From contig OX345642.1 in NCBI GenBank assembly GCA_947044365.1, forward strand, positions 617,001 to 681,000: a DNA stretch of 64,000 nt, given 5' to 3'. The stretch comes from Petrosia ficiformis (taxonomy: Eukaryota > Porifera > Demospongiae > Haplosclerida > Petrosiidae). The notes beneath the pieces were generated by a model. That model was not told where the DNA came from. It saw only the letters and a program-made list of their open reading frames with translations, and ran no database searches. A program made the position numbers and the translations under genes. Positions 63,901 through 64,000 of this stretch are shown here, piece after piece (within the stretch, counting starts at the first letter, position 1; each line of letters begins with the position of its first letter).

Positions 63901-64000
63901 CTCAGGAGGAATTGAAACTCGTGTTACCAAACGAGGGTTAAAATAACCCATTTATTTTTAGATACTTTGTGTAACCTACATTTAATAGGAGTATGGACAA
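60944..64000 (+). CDS. NELFCD: NELF-C/D (TH1-like), negative elongation factor subunit, partial
   Basis: Ten exons within the window: 60944-60988, 61082-61191, 61267-61376, 61446-61555, 62058-62165, 62223-62375, 62914-63047, 63533-63653, 63704-63773, 63962-64000 (cut by the right edge). About 333 residues are present of a family length near 580. Conserved blocks: [95 protein letters not shown] joins NELF-A to NELF-B/E in the complex that holds Pol II in promoter-proximal pausing. The last exon is the least certain (QFLDTLCNL resembles the FLDLFMQSLF region). Confidence 0.93.

Overview
This is a stretch of compact, AT-rich animal nuclear genome: spliceosomal GT-AG introns, animal-type protein families, and genes often only 85-250 bp apart in head-to-head or tail-to-tail pairs. 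Conserved single-copy animal genes, small gaps and many simple repeats suggest a non-bilaterian metazoan, most likely a sponge. That taxonomic call is inference; the sequence does not prove it. Exon boundaries were placed by hand from GT/AG sites, reading frame and family conservation. All complete multi-exon models close to an open frame.

Layout. 1-4363 (+): NCOA5-like gene with an hnRNP-C-type RRM, possibly cut at the left edge. 4507-6880 (+): OXA1L mitochondrial insertase. 7125-8189 (-): Mediator subunit MED10. 8420-13567 (+): lysyl-tRNA synthetase, sharing a short divergent promoter region with MED10. 13728-15842 (-): intronless FAM135-like lipase-fold protein. 15952-20962 (-): AFG3L2 m-AAA protease, head-to-head with NDUFAF3 (21048-21684, +) across 85 bp that hold a perfect Maf/CNC bZIP palindrome. 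21824-26219 (+): TCF25. 26508-55231: four large ZNFX1-type helicase/zinc-finger genes, each with an intronless ORF, in two subfamilies (A and C; B and D), plus a ZNFX1 zinc-finger relic. 55583-60747 (-): TAF4. 60944 to the right edge (+): NELFC/D, cut by the window and head-to-head with TAF4.

Functional themes. Mitochondrial biogenesis and quality control: OXA1L, AFG3L2, NDUFAF3, and KARS with a presequence-like N-terminus. Pol II transcription: NCOA5, MED10, TAF4, NELFCD. RNA-based innate immunity or silencing: the ZNFX1 cluster.

The most interesting signals are (1) the ZNFX1 cluster, with patches of near-identical DNA between paralogs, a relic copy, divergent C-terminal RZ fingers in one subfamily and a tandem array of candidate 5'UTR mini-exons; and (2) a recurring pattern in which local tandem duplications copy splice junctions (NCOA5, OXA1L twice, KARS, TAF4, ZNFX1-A), leaving decoy splice sites or partial exon copies. 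Introns also carry large tetranucleotide arrays, minisatellites, long palindromes and MITE-like elements.
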